DNA from: Photorhabdus laumondii subsp. laumondii
GTDB lineage: Bacteria > Pseudomonadota > Gammaproteobacteria > Enterobacterales > Enterobacteriaceae
Reading direction: 5' to 3'
Assembly: GCF_003343245.1 (NCBI RefSeq)
Contig: NZ_CP024901.1
Span: 1,798,001-1,862,000, forward strand
Length of the DNA stretch: 64,000 nt
Positions within the stretch are counted from its first letter, which is position 1. Each line of letters starts with the position of its first letter. Shown one piece after another: positions 10,389 through 19,431 of the stretch. Below the pieces are notes generated by a model that was not told the DNA's origin, made no database searches, and saw nothing but the letters and a program-made list of their open reading frames with translations. The translations under genes and the position numbers were made by a program.

Positions 10389-11381
10389 TTATTTATCTGA
10401 ATCAGAAAAATGCAGAGTAACTGGCATACCTTGACGCAGGGCATCATCCGGGTCGGTGACAATAATGCGCAACCGATAGACTAGATCAGTACGTAGATCG
10501 GGGGTCTCTACATTCTTTGGTGTAAATTCGGCGGTGGGTGAAACAAAGCCAATTTTGCCGTGATAAGGTTTATCTTTGCGGCTGTCGGTATAAAGTAAAA
10601 TTTCACGCCCTGGCGTTGCCTGTCCGAGATGGCTTTCAGCGATATAGGCTCTTACCCAAACCGGATCAGTCAGAGAAAGGGTAAACACCGTATTGCCGGC
10701 TGACAGCATAGTGCCTGGTTCAATGGCGCGGGTCAGGATAGTACCGGATGAGGGGGAAGTCAGTTGAGTATCTTGTAAGTCCAATTCAGCCTGAGCAACA
10801 GCCGCTTCGGCTTGAGCAAGCTGGCCTTTAGCTTCTGCAATTTCTTCTTTACGATAACCGGTTTCGAACTGGTTCAGTTTATCTTTAGCGGCTTGTAAAG
10901 CCGCTAATGCTTGATTGTGATTCGTTTTAGCATCATCTAATTCGTTAGCCGAAATAACTTTGCTTTGCCACAAACCTTGCTGGCGTTTGAAGAAACTATT
11001 AGCGAAATGCCAGGCAGCCTCGCGTTGTGCCACTTCCGAACGGACTTGGGCAATTTCTTCCGTGCGATAACCCTCTTCCATCATGGCTAAACGTGCTTTA
11101 GTGCTATCACGAGTGGCTTTTGCTTTATTGAGGGCGTTAGTAAATGGCCCATTATCCAGTTGGCCGATGACTTGATTGGCCGCAATGGTATCGCCTTCAT
11201 CAACTTGTAGACTAGCGAGTTTACCACCAACCCGGAAACTAAGATTAACAGTACGTATATCTACATTGCCATAGAGGGTCAAAGTTTTATCACTTTTACC
11301 TTGATAATAGTAACTGCCTAAAATGGCACTAAGAATAATTGCGGTCACCAATATTGCCAGAGTGAGTTTTTTGTTGTACAT
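10389..11381 (-). CDS. ybhG: HlyD-family periplasmic adaptor YbhG
   Basis: Membrane fusion protein linking the YbhFSR exporter to an outer-membrane channel. 330 residues: N-terminal signal-anchor ([19 protein letters not shown]), lipoyl/barrel halves ([18 protein letters not shown]), two long coiled-coil arms with the repeated GYRxEEIA motif at the turn, and the C-terminal barrel ([20 protein letters not shown]). Matches E. coli YbhG closely. Cotranscribed with cecR upstream (16-base gap) and ybhF downstream. Confidence 0.95.
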   Translation of the reverse strand: MYNKKLTLAILVTAIILSAILGSYYYQGKSDKTLTLYGNVDIRTVNLSFRVGGKLASLQVDEGDTIAANQVIGQLDNGPFTNALNKAKATRDSTKARLAMMEEGYRTEEIAQVRSEVAQREAAWHFANSFFKRQQGLWQSKVISANELDDAKTNHNQALAALQAAKDKLNQFETGYRKEEIAEAKGQLAQAEAAVAQAELDLQDTQLTSPSSGTILTRAIEPGTMLSAGNTVFTLSLTDPVWVRAYIAESHLGQATPGREILLYTDSRKDKPYHGKIGFVSPTAEFTPKNVETPDLRTDLVYRLRIIVTDPDDALRQGMPVTLHFSDSDK

Positions 11382-11397
11382 GATATTCCCTGTTATT

Positions 11398-12090
11398 TTA
11401 TTTATTCAGATTATGTTTTTTCAGTCCATTCAGTAATAAATCGATATGCTGGATAAGGATCTGATCAATCAATTTATATTCTTCGGGCCCGATATTATTC
11501 CAGCCTGTCTGACGTAATAACGTTTCCCTCGCCATGCGGAAAGTGAGAACTTCTCCCATTAAAGCATGAGTGTGTAGCATGGTAGAAAGCTGATGTTCAT
11601 CGGCATCGATATAGCTGGCAATCAGTTTATTTAATCTGCTGTGAAGAGGTACAAGTGCTTGCTTATGGATTAGGGTATAAGCATCCGTTGGTGCAAGTTG
11701 TTCTCTGGCCATTATCCGGCTGATATTAATACTCTCTTTTTCAATCATCAGGCGGTTAATGCCAAGGAATCCTTCATGAATCATCCTCAATATATTTTCT
11801 GCTGAGTACGGGGCTGATGATGAAAAAAAATCATCAATTTCCTTAAAAAGATGCGTGAACTCAGTCTTAATTGTGTCAGTAATATGCTGGGCAACTGCCT
11901 GATAAAGCCCCTCTTTAGAGCCAAAATAATAAGCTATGGCGGCAATGTTTTGTTGAGCATGTAATGCAATTTCCCTAGTCGTTGCACCGGTCAGTCCTGA
12001 TTTACCGAAAATTTCAAGGGCTGCTTCGAGTAGCTGTTGTTTGGCTTGTTCGCCTCTGGCGGTTTGGGTGTTGTTGACTGACATCGACAT
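11398..12090 (-). CDS. cecR: TetR-family regulator CecR (YbiH)
   Basis: First gene of the cecR-ybhGFSR operon and, in E. coli, the repressor of it and of divergent rhlE. 230 residues: N-terminal TetR helix-turn-helix ([20 protein letters not shown], then [13 protein letters not shown]) and a C-terminal ligand-binding domain of the CecR type (DUF1956). Divergent from rhlE, as in E. coli. The operator is expected in the 295-base gap 12091-12385, but I cannot name it with confidence. Confidence 0.94.
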   Translation of the reverse strand: MSMSVNNTQTARGEQAKQQLLEAALEIFGKSGLTGATTREIALHAQQNIAAIAYYFGSKEGLYQAVAQHITDTIKTEFTHLFKEIDDFFSSSAPYSAENILRMIHEGFLGINRLMIEKESINISRIMAREQLAPTDAYTLIHKQALVPLHSRLNKLIASYIDADEHQLSTMLHTHALMGEVLTFRMARETLLRQTGWNNIGPEEYKLIDQILIQHIDLLLNGLKKHNLNK

Positions 12091-12385
12091 GAATCCTGTT
12101 GCAAATAATCAAAAGACTTAAACAAAATATCAATCATTAGTTAACTCTATACTTATAGTAAATCAATGTAAATTGCATAAAAATGTTATGGATCATGAAA
12201 ATTACCGGGTAAATAGCTATTGTTTTAGTTGCATCATCAGAAAGTATATCTGGTATAATAGCTAAAATATGGAGCATTGCAGTTGTGTTTTTTCCTTTGT
12301 GGTATTTACCACGTCTGATTTTCTTCCCATAAAACTGCCCCTGAATAGCGTTCAGGAATGGTGAAGTCTGGAGCATTTCTTATTT
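12091..12385. promoter_or_regulatory. Divergent cecR/rhlE regulatory region
   Basis: Contains an extended -10 for rhlE, TGGTATAAT, with the hexamer at 12254-12259; TTGCAT at 12229 is a weak -35 with a long spacer. On the minus strand, TTTACA with TATAGA about 15 bases downstream (around 12145-12172) could serve cecR, and it overlaps short palindromic sequence (ctatacttatag) that might bind CecR. These are sequence-level suggestions only. Confidence 0.45.
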
Positions 12386-13672
12386 ATGAATTTCAAATCA
12401 CTTGGCTTAAGTGCTGATATTTTGCGTGCCGTTGAAGAACAGGGTTATTCAGCGCCGACACCAATCCAACAACAGGCAATTCCTGTTGTATTAGCAGGTA
12501 AAGATTTATTAGCGAGTGCTCAAACAGGCACAGGTAAAACCGCAGGTTTTACCTTACCCATGCTGCAACGGTTAAATGATTCCCCTATTCAGATGAAAGG
12601 GCGCCGGCCAGTCAGAGCATTAATCCTGACTCCAACTCGTGAATTGGCTGCTCAAGTGGGTGAAAATGTCCGCGACTACAGTAAATACCTCAGACTGCGC
12701 TCTCTGGTTGTTTTTGGCGGTGTCAGTATTAACCCTCAGATGATGAAATTGCGTGGGGGTGTGGATATTTTAGTCGCAACACCGGGGCGGTTACTGGATC
12801 TTGAACATCAAAATGCGGTTGATTTATCCCGGGTAGAAATTTTGGTATTGGATGAAGCTGACCGGATGCTGGATATGGGGTTTATTCATGATATTCGTCG
12901 AGTGCTGAATAAATTACCACCGAAACGGCAAAATTTACTGTTTTCCGCGACTTTCTCTGACGATATCAAAAGCTTAGCCAGTAAGTTATTGCGTGATCCC
13001 GTCAGTGTTGAAGTTGCACGTCGTAACTCTGCTTCTGAACAGATTGAACAGCTTGTTCACTTTGTCGATAAAAAGCGTAAAGGTGAGCTGCTCTCTTTCT
13101 TGATCGGCAGCCGTAACTGGCAGCAAGTTCTGGTATTTACCCGAACCAAACATGGCGCGAACCGTTTGGCAGAACAGTTAAATAAAGATGGTGTAACGGC
13201 TTCGGCTATTCATGGTAATAAAAGTCAGGGGGCGAGAACCCGTGCACTGGCTGATTTTAAAGATGGCCGGATCAGAGTGCTGGTAGCGACAGATATTGCG
13301 GCCCGTGGTCTGGACATTGATCAACTGCCTTATGTGGTGAATTTTGAATTGCCTAATGTCGCTGAAGATTATGTCCACCGTATTGGTCGTACTGGCCGAG
13401 CAGATGCAACAGGGCAGGCACTTTCTCTGGTCTGTGTTGATGAGCATAAGCTGTTGAAAGATATTGAGCGTTTGTTAAAACGGGAGATTCCCCGTATGGC
13501 AATTCCCGGTTATGAGCCAGATCCAACGATCAAGGCTGAACCTATCCAAAACGGTCGTCAGGCACGTGGCGATAATCGGCAGAAAAATAGCCATCGCCGT
13601 TCTGGGGCACCTTCGCGTCAGCGTAGCAGCAGTCATGATGTATCCCATAAATCGCCTAACGTCAGAGGTTAA
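12386..13672 (+). CDS. rhlE: ATP-dependent RNA helicase RhlE
   Basis: DEAD-box RNA helicase involved in ribosome maturation. 428 residues. Q motif [15 protein letters not shown], motif I AQTGTGKT, Ia PTRELAAQ, motif [11 protein letters not shown], motif III FSATFS, motif [11 protein letters not shown]. The basic C-terminal tail ([17 protein letters not shown]) is typical. GGAG lies 12 bases before the ATG, a long spacing. Only three bases separate it from dusC, so the two are probably cotranscribed here, unlike E. coli. Confidence 0.96.
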   Translation: MNFKSLGLSADILRAVEEQGYSAPTPIQQQAIPVVLAGKDLLASAQTGTGKTAGFTLPMLQRLNDSPIQMKGRRPVRALILTPTRELAAQVGENVRDYSKYLRLRSLVVFGGVSINPQMMKLRGGVDILVATPGRLLDLEHQNAVDLSRVEILVLDEADRMLDMGFIHDIRRVLNKLPPKRQNLLFSATFSDDIKSLASKLLRDPVSVEVARRNSASEQIEQLVHFVDKKRKGELLSFLIGSRNWQQVLVFTRTKHGANRLAEQLNKDGVTASAIHGNKSQGARTRALADFKDGRIRVLVATDIAARGLDIDQLPYVVNFELPNVAEDYVHRIGRTGRADATGQALSLVCVDEHKLLKDIERLLKREIPRMAIPGYEPDPTIKAEPIQNGRQARGDNRQKNSHRRSGAPSRQRSSSHDVSHKSPNVRG

Positions 13673-13675
13673 TCG

Positions 13676-14608
13676 ATGCGGGTTTTACTGGCTCCGATGG
13701 AAGGTGTGCTGGACTCTTTGGTTAGGGAACTTCTGAGTGAAATCAATGAGTACGATTTGTGCATTACGGAATTTTTACGGGTTGTCGATAGCCTGTTGCC
13801 GGTAAAATCTTTTTATCGACTTTGTCCTGAATTACGTAACCAAAGCCGGACACCATCCGGCACATTGGTACGGATTCAGCTTTTGGGTCAATATCCACAG
13901 TGGCTGGCGGAAAATGCGGCACGAGCGATTGAATTAGGATCCTATGGGGTTGATTTAAATTGCGGTTGCCCGTCAAAAACGGTCAATGGTAGCGGTGGCG
14001 GAGCAACGTTGCTAAAAGATCCTGAACTGATTTATCAGGGAGCGAAAGCGATACGTGAAGCGGTACCTGCTCATTTGCCTGTGACGGTTAAGGTTCGCTT
14101 GGGTTGGGATAGCGGTGATCGGCAATTTGAAATTGCCGATGCGGTACAACAGGCGGGTGCGACGGAAATGACAGTTCATGGGCGAACCAAAGAGCATGGT
14201 TACCGAGCGGAGCGTATTAACTGGCAAGCGATTGGTGAAATTCGTCAACGTCTCTCTATTCCGGTTATCGCTAACGGTGAAATTTGGGATTGGCAAAGTG
14301 CGCAGAATTGCCAGAGTGTGACAGGCTGCGATGCGGTCATGATTGGGCGGGGTGCGCTTCACGTTCCTAATTTGAGCCGAGTGGTGAAATATAACGAACC
14401 AAAAATGTGCTGGCAGGACGTTGTTCAACTATTGCAAAAATATATCCGATTGGAAAAGCAGGGTGATACCGGGCAATATCATGTTGCTCGGATTAAACAG
14501 TGGCTTGGTTATTTGCGTAAAGAATATGAAGAAGCAACAATGCTGTTTGAAGAGATAAGAAAGTTAAAAACATCTGCTGATATAGCGCATGTGATCTCTT
14601 TGGTATGA
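13676..14608 (+). CDS. dusC: tRNA-dihydrouridine(16) synthase DusC
   Basis: FMN enzyme reducing uridine 16 of tRNA. 310 residues; begins [19 protein letters not shown] like E. coli DusC. The catalytic cysteine lies in [19 protein letters not shown], and phosphate/FMN contacts lie in [16 protein letters not shown] and IANGEIWDW. It starts three bases after rhlE. The stop codon is immediately followed by the first base of an ERIC element, so any downstream RNA structure is supplied by that repeat. Confidence 0.96.
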   Translation: MRVLLAPMEGVLDSLVRELLSEINEYDLCITEFLRVVDSLLPVKSFYRLCPELRNQSRTPSGTLVRIQLLGQYPQWLAENAARAIELGSYGVDLNCGCPSKTVNGSGGGATLLKDPELIYQGAKAIREAVPAHLPVTVKVRLGWDSGDRQFEIADAVQQAGATEMTVHGRTKEHGYRAERINWQAIGEIRQRLSIPVIANGEIWDWQSAQNCQSVTGCDAVMIGRGALHVPNLSRVVKYNEPKMCWQDVVQLLQKYIRLEKQGDTGQYHVARIKQWLGYLRKEYEEATMLFEEIRKLKTSADIAHVISLV

Positions 14609-14735
14609 TATACCCGTCATCTTTCAAGCTGCCTCTTTGTTGGCTGCACTCGTTCACCCCGGTCACATAGTTATCTATGCTCCCGGGGATTCTCTCCCTT
14701 GCCGTCGCGATGCATCTTGAAATCTATTGGGTATA
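14609..14735 (-). repeat. ERIC element (full), fused head-to-tail with a second copy
   Basis: Complete ERIC in the reverse orientation (tatacccgtcat...attgggtata), beginning on the base after the dusC stop. Its right end (gggtatatacccg) shares bases with the start of a second, truncated copy. Confidence 0.95.
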
Positions 14736-14837
14736 TACCCGTTATCTTTCAAGCTGCCTCTTTGTTGGCTGCACTCGTTCACCCCGGTCACATAGTTATC
14801 TATGCTCCCGGGGATTCACTCCCTTGCCGTCGCGATG
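14734..14837 (-). repeat. ERIC element, truncated second copy
   Basis: Starts tatacccgttat on the shared TATA of the preceding copy and runs to cgtcgcgatg, where it breaks off 23 or so bases short of the normal end, four bases before the stop codon of the acetyltransferase gene. Same orientation as its neighbour. Confidence 0.93.
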
Positions 14838-14841
14838 GTAG

Positions 14842-15384
14842 TTAGTTATTTCTATTCCACTCATCACGAGTTATTTCCCATGTTTCCGAAGGCATTCTTC
14901 CGCTAACAAAGTCTCTATTTTCTAGTCTTATTAATCGCATACCACTTTTAATTGATATTTTCTTTGAGGCAATATTGTCGCTGGATTTAGGCGCTCTGAG
15001 TACATTGCGATTTAGGGTATTAAACCAAAAATCAGTAACGACTTGGACCGCCTCAGTCATAAATCCGTTCCGGTGCCATTGTGGGTCTAGCCAGAAACCT
15101 CTATTATTATTTTCTTGATCATATAGCGATATCATTCCTATTATTATTGATGGTTCATCCCTCCTTCTTATAGTCCAAAACCATGCATTTCCTTTTGCCA
15201 TTGATGGTAGCGCGATCTTATTTATATATTCCAGGGCACCATCATCTGGGTAGGGCCACGGGGTGCTTGCTACAAGATAACGAACAATTTCCCACTGAGG
15301 AAAGATCTTTTGAATTTGTATATAATCCTTACTTTCTAAAGGATGTAATATTAATCTTCTGGTTTCTAACTTTTGGGGTTCCAT
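14842..15384 (-). CDS. GNAT acetyltransferase, predicted microcin C-type self-immunity (MccE C-terminal-domain role)
   Basis: RimJ/RimL-type GNAT (Acetyltransf_3), 180 residues from ATG 15384, which has AAAGGAA upstream; the open frame extends 14 codons further but without support. Seen: LETRRLILHPLESKDY, a GMISLYDQENNNRGFWLDPQ strand, the acetyl-CoA loop QWHRNGFMTEA and the C-terminal IASKKISIKSGM helix. It overlaps the MFS gene upstream by 19 bases and is the last gene of the MccB-like operon. In the E. coli mcc cluster the C-terminal domain of MccE is a GNAT that acetylates processed microcin C; this stand-alone protein fits that role. A general RimL-like function cannot be excluded from sequence alone. 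Confidence 0.8.
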   Translation of the reverse strand: MEPQKLETRRLILHPLESKDYIQIQKIFPQWEIVRYLVASTPWPYPDDGALEYINKIALPSMAKGNAWFWTIRRRDEPSIIIGMISLYDQENNNRGFWLDPQWHRNGFMTEAVQVVTDFWFNTLNRNVLRAPKSSDNIASKKISIKSGMRLIRLENRDFVSGRMPSETWEITRDEWNRNN

Positions 15385-16562
15385 GTTGGTTTCCTTTTGT
15401 GATGTTTTTTTATAAAGAAGTAGCAAAGGATGTTAATTGAAATAATTAATGATATCAATATAGGGAAATATATCCATCCAAAATTCTCAGTGATTAACGC
15501 GATTAACGGTATCACTATTACTGCTATCAGCCTTGTAATTGTAGATATGAATGAGTCAAATGTTGATCTTAATTCTGATGGTATTATTTGGTGGTAGTTG
15601 GATCTTAATGATGTTGTCATTACTTGGTTTGCTCCAAACATAATAATCGTCGATATGGTGGTTATATGGTTCTTTTCATATACACCATAAATGCACGTTA
15701 AGCTACATACCAATAGGATTACTATACTATAAAGATGGTTTTTGTTGTTGTCTTCATTTTTTGAGATTATCCATCCTGATATTGATTGAGATAATAAAAT
15801 TGCAGAAAATACAATCCCGAAAAAGATGCTGACACCAAGCTCTTCTATGATGTAATTTATTAATGGTTGCCAATATTGGAGGATAATTTGGAAATATAGC
15901 AGAGAGGATGATAGAGAAATAGATGTTATGAAAAGATAATTTTTATTATCTTTCAGCATTGCTATTGATGTTTTTATTTCTTTAAGGAATGATAAGTTTG
16001 GTTGTCTATTTTTAGTAATTGATTTTGGTAGGAACCATGAAAGGCTTACAGATAGAATAATGCATCCAGAGCCTGCTATTAGCCATACTAATCTGTCATC
16101 AAAATCAGTTATTAGAGATCCTATTATTGAGAATATAGCCATGAATAGAAATTGTAATTTATTGCTTTCTCCCAATATTTTGTGGGTGTCATTATCGTTT
16201 AATGAGTTATCTATTAGGTATGAATAGAAAACCCCTCCTAATATAGTTAAGGATATTGAATTAAATATTTCTGCGATATAAAATAAATATTTTGAATCTG
16301 CAATGCCCGTTATTATTAGCCATACACCACCAAAAGTGGTCGATAAAATAATAGCGAATTTCCTACCAAATTTGTCAGCTAGATATGATGATGGAATATC
16401 AAATAAAAAATATATAAATGATTGGATAGTCTTCATCAATCCAATATCAACTAGAGTAAGACCATGATTTAAGATAAATATTGTAGATGTTGCACCCACT
16501 AACATCCGCATGGAATTAAATATGACATTATAATATATTATAATTTTTGTTTTTGAGAGCAT
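15366..16562 (-). CDS. MFS exporter, predicted microcin C-type export protein (MccC role)
   Basis: 398 residues with about 12 hydrophobic segments; the loop 2-3 motif appears as SYLADKFGRKFAI, standard for MFS drug exporters. It overlaps the MccB-like gene by 25 bases at its start and the GNAT gene by 19 bases at its end, so all three are translationally linked. In known mcc operons the gene after mccB is mccC, an MFS pump that exports the peptide-nucleotide and gives partial immunity; position and family agree. Composition is very AT-rich, as for the whole operon. Confidence 0.82.
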   Translation of the reverse strand: MLSKTKIIIYYNVIFNSMRMLVGATSTIFILNHGLTLVDIGLMKTIQSFIYFLFDIPSSYLADKFGRKFAIILSTTFGGVWLIITGIADSKYLFYIAEIFNSISLTILGGVFYSYLIDNSLNDNDTHKILGESNKLQFLFMAIFSIIGSLITDFDDRLVWLIAGSGCIILSVSLSWFLPKSITKNRQPNLSFLKEIKTSIAMLKDNKNYLFITSISLSSSLLYFQIILQYWQPLINYIIEELGVSIFFGIVFSAILLSQSISGWIISKNEDNNKNHLYSIVILLVCSLTCIYGVYEKNHITTISTIIMFGANQVMTTSLRSNYHQIIPSELRSTFDSFISTITRLIAVIVIPLIALITENFGWIYFPILISLIISINILCYFFIKKHHKRKPTWNPKS

Positions 16563-17596
16563 ACGTCACACTTATCATTTTTATGTATTGATTGTTCTTC
16601 AATTTTTATGCTTAGTGAGTGTATTCCGATTCTTTTATTAGTACTGAGAATGTTACCAAAGCTTCCAAGGTATTTCATAATATCCCCAAAAGCATAAGAT
16701 GCTGCGACACCATTAACGCTAGGGAATGTTGCTGCTTTAAAGTCTTTGTTTACATTTTCTATATGCTCTAAAATGTCATCTTTTGGGTGATACTCTGGCA
16801 TAATGTTTTGACATTTTATGCAGGATGTTTTATTTGGTATATAAAATGGTCCAATAACGGAGATATCATTAATATAACCAATGTTTATATATGCTTGTCG
16901 TTCTTTAACACAGAATTCATTAATCCAGTTAATTAATTCAAACGGGTGGTCGGCTGAAACTATGAATAAATCAGAACGAGGTATTTTATATAAATCATTA
17001 ATTGATGATATGAACATATTAATTGTTTCTATATTTGTTTCAGAATTCCTTTTATTTAATTCTCTCTCTAAAACTTCTGTTTTTTTTCTCCCTATATCAT
17101 TTTGTGAAAAAAGAACTTGTCTTGTTAAGTTGCTTAGCTCTATTGTGTCATCATCAATAAGTGTAATTTTTCCTACCCCTGATGTAGACAGCAGATATGA
17201 TATATGGTTTCCAATCCCACCACATCCAATTATAGTAACTGTTGATTTCTTTATTCTATCTTGAACTAAACTAGGTATTGCCCCTGCATATCTATAAAAT
17301 AAATAGTTCCTACTATATCTGTCATTTTGATTGTATTCATTAAAATCCATCAGAGCATGGTTTTCATCTAAGAATGAGATTATTTCTTTTATTTCATTAT
17401 CACATATCTCGGGTAAATTTGATTTAATTGTTTCTGTGATTTCTTTTTCGTGAGTCGGTAACTTCAAAAGGCTAGAAACCTTAACTAAATTCTTCCATTT
17501 TAAATAATTTTCTATAATTTGTTGTTTCGAACCAACTCCAAAAATCCCACCTGATTTATATTTCCCTACTTGAATATAATTTGCTATTTTCTTCAT
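16538..17596 (-). CDS. mccB: MccB-like microcin C adenylyltransferase (ThiF/E1-like)
   Basis: Would adenylate the C-terminal Asn of the heptapeptide encoded just upstream, by way of a succinimide, giving a peptidyl-aminoacyl-AMP. 352 residues from ATG 17596 (GAGGA four bases upstream; a frame-extending ATG at 17620 has no ribosome site). The N-terminus YIQVGKYKSGGIFGVGSKQQ matches the peptide-clamp start of E. coli MccB (about 350 residues) as I recall it. Then RYSRNYLFY, nucleotide loop TIIGCGGIGNHISY, NLTRQVLFSQNDIG, RELNKRNSE, catalytic SADHPFELINW, and zinc cysteines CIKC and CDVC. The match runs over the full length, much closer than to ThiF, MoeB or HesA. Overlaps the MFS gene by 25 bases. 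Confidence 0.93.
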   Translation of the reverse strand: MKKIANYIQVGKYKSGGIFGVGSKQQIIENYLKWKNLVKVSSLLKLPTHEKEITETIKSNLPEICDNEIKEIISFLDENHALMDFNEYNQNDRYSRNYLFYRYAGAIPSLVQDRIKKSTVTIIGCGGIGNHISYLLSTSGVGKITLIDDDTIELSNLTRQVLFSQNDIGRKKTEVLERELNKRNSETNIETINMFISSINDLYKIPRSDLFIVSADHPFELINWINEFCVKERQAYINIGYINDISVIGPFYIPNKTSCIKCQNIMPEYHPKDDILEHIENVNKDFKAATFPSVNGVAASYAFGDIMKYLGSFGNILSTNKRIGIHSLSIKIEEQSIHKNDKCDVCSQKQKL

Positions 17597-17638
17597 GATG
17601 TCCTCTGTTTCTTTATTCATAATTTTGTCTCTTTTGTG

Positions 17639-17661
17639 GCGGGGTATTTAACATACCCCGC
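17639..17661 (-). terminator. mccA-mccB intergenic stem-loop
   Basis: On the minus strand gcggggtat-gttaa-ataccccgc: nine-bp perfect stem, five-base loop, nine bases after the heptapeptide stop codon. It has no following T run (cacaaaagag), so it should only partly stop transcription or protect the 3' end of the short message. The E. coli mcc operon has a functionally important stem-loop in the same place. Confidence 0.75.
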
Positions 17662-17670
17662 TGAATTTTT

Positions 17671-17694
17671 TTAGTTAGATCCACTGCTAATCAT
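17671..17694 (-). CDS. mccA: Heptapeptide precursor MISSGSN (mccA-like)
   Basis: Seven codons plus TAA: Met-Ile-Ser-Ser-Gly-Ser-Asn. Too short for gene finders. It has an exceptionally strong ribosome site, AGGAGGA (17701-17707), six bases before ATG 17694. The E. coli microcin C precursor MccA (MRTGNAN) is also a heptapeptide, also ends in the Asn that MccB modifies, also sits just upstream of mccB and also is separated from it by a stem-loop. All four features coincide here. The sequence differs from MRTGNAN at every position except Met1, Gly5-like spacing and Asn7, so the product would be a distinct peptide-nucleotide. I do not recall this peptide having been described, but could not search. 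Confidence 0.88.
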   Translation of the reverse strand: MISSGSN

Positions 17695-17727
17695 CTCGAT
17701 TCCTCCTATTTTGTTGGGTAATAATGA

Positions 17728-17759
17728 ATTTTACTACCACTGTGTGATTTTTTTGTCAA
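17728..17759 (-). promoter_or_regulatory. Candidate promoter of the mcc-like operon
   Basis: On the minus strand a perfect -35 TTGACA (17754-17759) is followed by TAGTAA after 17 bases or TAAAAT after 20 bases (17728-17733). Two copies of ATCACACA flank it (near 17742-17749 and 17773-17780); TCACA is a CRP half-site, and the E. coli mcc promoter is CRP-dependent, but no full CRP palindrome is visible. Confidence 0.5.
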
Positions 17760-17841
17760 GAAAAAATTTCATTTGTGTGATAATGGTTACGATAAACGAT
17801 TTTGGCAGAGGAATGACTCATTAGTAATAAGGTAGGGCAGT

Positions 17842-17870
17842 AAATGGAACCTTTAATCAAGGTTCCATTT
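17842..17870 (-). terminator. Terminator of lipase-like gene 1
   Basis: aaatggaacctt-taatc-aaggttccattt, 12-bp stem; on the minus strand the gene at 17905 reads into it. The same hairpin, with few changes, follows each of the four lipase-like genes. Confidence 0.8.
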
Positions 17871-17904
17871 GGTTTAAATTAAAGCAAGAGGCAATACGAT
17901 GAAA

Positions 17905-19011
17905 TTATTGGATATTATCTTCATCTTGAATAATAGATGAGAAAAGTTTTCTAATATTGCGAGATTGACCATCGTTAATGACAACAATATCATAATCAGT
18001 TGGTGGATTAGCACGATCATTAACTACAATAAAACTCATGCCGTACTCTTTGGCATAAGCATCAATATGTTGAAGTACGAGTTTTTCAATTAAACCTGTA
18101 GAAGGTTTTAAATCAGGTGCAGTAAAAGGTAAATCAGGCGTAAGTTGAGTGTAATTCTTATCTTTAACGACTGAAATAAAACCGTTAACAATTAAAGTTG
18201 ATATTGGATAGAGAACCTTGATTTCTTCTAATCCTTTTACGCTCCAGGCTAGGGTAACGATATCTTTACGATTATGGACCCGGAGAAAATGACTTTCATA
18301 GCTAGATAGTAATGTTCCATTAAAAACAGATTCACTATAGGATGCAAAAACATCATTACCGGCAGTTGGGGCAGCAAAGGAGGAAATATGAATACGAATA
18401 TTATTGTTTCCTTTATCAATATAACGTCTCTTTAAATACAGACCAAGCGTAGAGGCCATTACACCGCCTAAACTATGTCCCGTAAGAGTAATATTATGTA
18501 CTCCTTCTTCCAGAGCAATTTTATCAATTGCCTCAATCAATGATTCTCCATAACCGGGAGGGTTATTGCTCTTTATTTGGTTGATAACATAGTCTAAAGT
18601 TATATGGGTTCCTTTTGAAATTTTAGCGTCTTTGGGGGCTTTTGAATCCCAAATTGACCAGTTTTCAGTTGTGCCTACATTGAAATTCTCATCAAACCAG
18701 TTCGTCATGGACCATGAACCACGAATAACGATTCGATAATCATTTGGATTTTTGAGATCTTTTACAATGAATAAAACGTGATCATCTTTTTTATCTGTAA
18801 CGCTTGTTTTATTATTAACACTACCGACACGAAAAACAGCAGGTCCCCAAATGATAGAGAATCTATTTGCTGTCGCTTTACTATTTGCTAATGATTTTTG
18901 AATATTTTCTGAAACGATAGCCGGTTCTGGTTGATTCGTTATTATACTTCCCGAGTTAATAATAAAGCCTAACGCAAGATTTATTTTTTGATCTTCAAGA
19001 GAAATTGTCAT
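17905..19011 (-). CDS. Class-3 lipase-like protein, paralog 1 of 4
   Basis: Alpha/beta-hydrolase of the Lipase_3 type, 368 residues from ATG 19011 (MTISLEDQKINLALGF); a TTG four codons earlier is not used by the paralogs. Nucleophile elbow TLTGHSLGGVMAS, acid in FLRVHNRKDIVTLAW, and His in VLQHIDAYAKEYGMSF complete a Ser-Asp-His triad. No signal peptide or membrane segment is seen, so export would need another route. The paralogs share the N-terminal 30 residues, the KATANRFSIIWGPAVFR block and the C-terminal DYDIVVINDG block. Substrate unknown; an insect-associated role in lipid degradation or virulence is inferred from the genus only. Confidence 0.85.
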   Translation of the reverse strand: MTISLEDQKINLALGFIINSGSIITNQPEPAIVSENIQKSLANSKATANRFSIIWGPAVFRVGSVNNKTSVTDKKDDHVLFIVKDLKNPNDYRIVIRGSWSMTNWFDENFNVGTTENWSIWDSKAPKDAKISKGTHITLDYVINQIKSNNPPGYGESLIEAIDKIALEEGVHNITLTGHSLGGVMASTLGLYLKRRYIDKGNNNIRIHISSFAAPTAGNDVFASYSESVFNGTLLSSYESHFLRVHNRKDIVTLAWSVKGLEEIKVLYPISTLIVNGFISVVKDKNYTQLTPDLPFTAPDLKPSTGLIEKLVLQHIDAYAKEYGMSFIVVNDRANPPTDYDIVVINDGQSRNIRKLFSSIIQDEDNIQ

Positions 19012-19431
19012 TTTTGTTTCCAATTTTTAATATAATGAATGCTGATCTGATGTGTTAACGCTTAAACACCAATGATCAATACTTTGGGTTTTTATTTAAA
19101 TAACAGAGTGAAAGTTAATAATAATCTTTAAATCTGTTAAATGAGAGTATATAATTTTTTAAAGTTATTTTATTTAACAAAATAAATTATCTATTATGAA
19201 CTTTAAAATAAGTGACAAAAATTATGCTATGCCTTTGTAAGATTATATTAGCATTGGTAGTGATAACGTGAAGGATGTAGCTATGGAAAATAATTTATAT
19301 TGGTATCTACAAAAGTGAGTGATAGTGAATTGCTGTAATTAGTGATAGGCAGGGAAAAATAATTTATTGCAATTAATGGAGCCTTTAATAAAGGCTCCAT
19401 TTAAATCAAATATATACATAATAAGATAACG
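19012..19431. other. Intergenic region of lipase genes 1 and 2
   Basis: Promoter region of paralog 1 plus the terminator of paralog 2. AT-rich, without an ORF worth naming. The block aaagttaataataatctttaaatctgttaaatgag (around 19110) recurs with small changes upstream of each paralog (also about 20660, 22285 and 24025), so the duplicated unit includes the 5' region. Confidence 0.6.
19375..19401 (-). terminator. Terminator of lipase-like gene 2
   Basis: aatggagccttt-aat-aaaggctccatt hairpin, 30 bases beyond the stop of the gene starting at 20562; same family as the hairpins at 17842, 20889 and 22594. Confidence 0.8.

Noticed and set aside
17597..17620. Upstream ATG (17620) as the start of the MccB-like protein
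   Set aside because: No ribosome site, and the eight extra residues do not align with MccB; ATG 17596 has GAGGA and matches its N-terminus.
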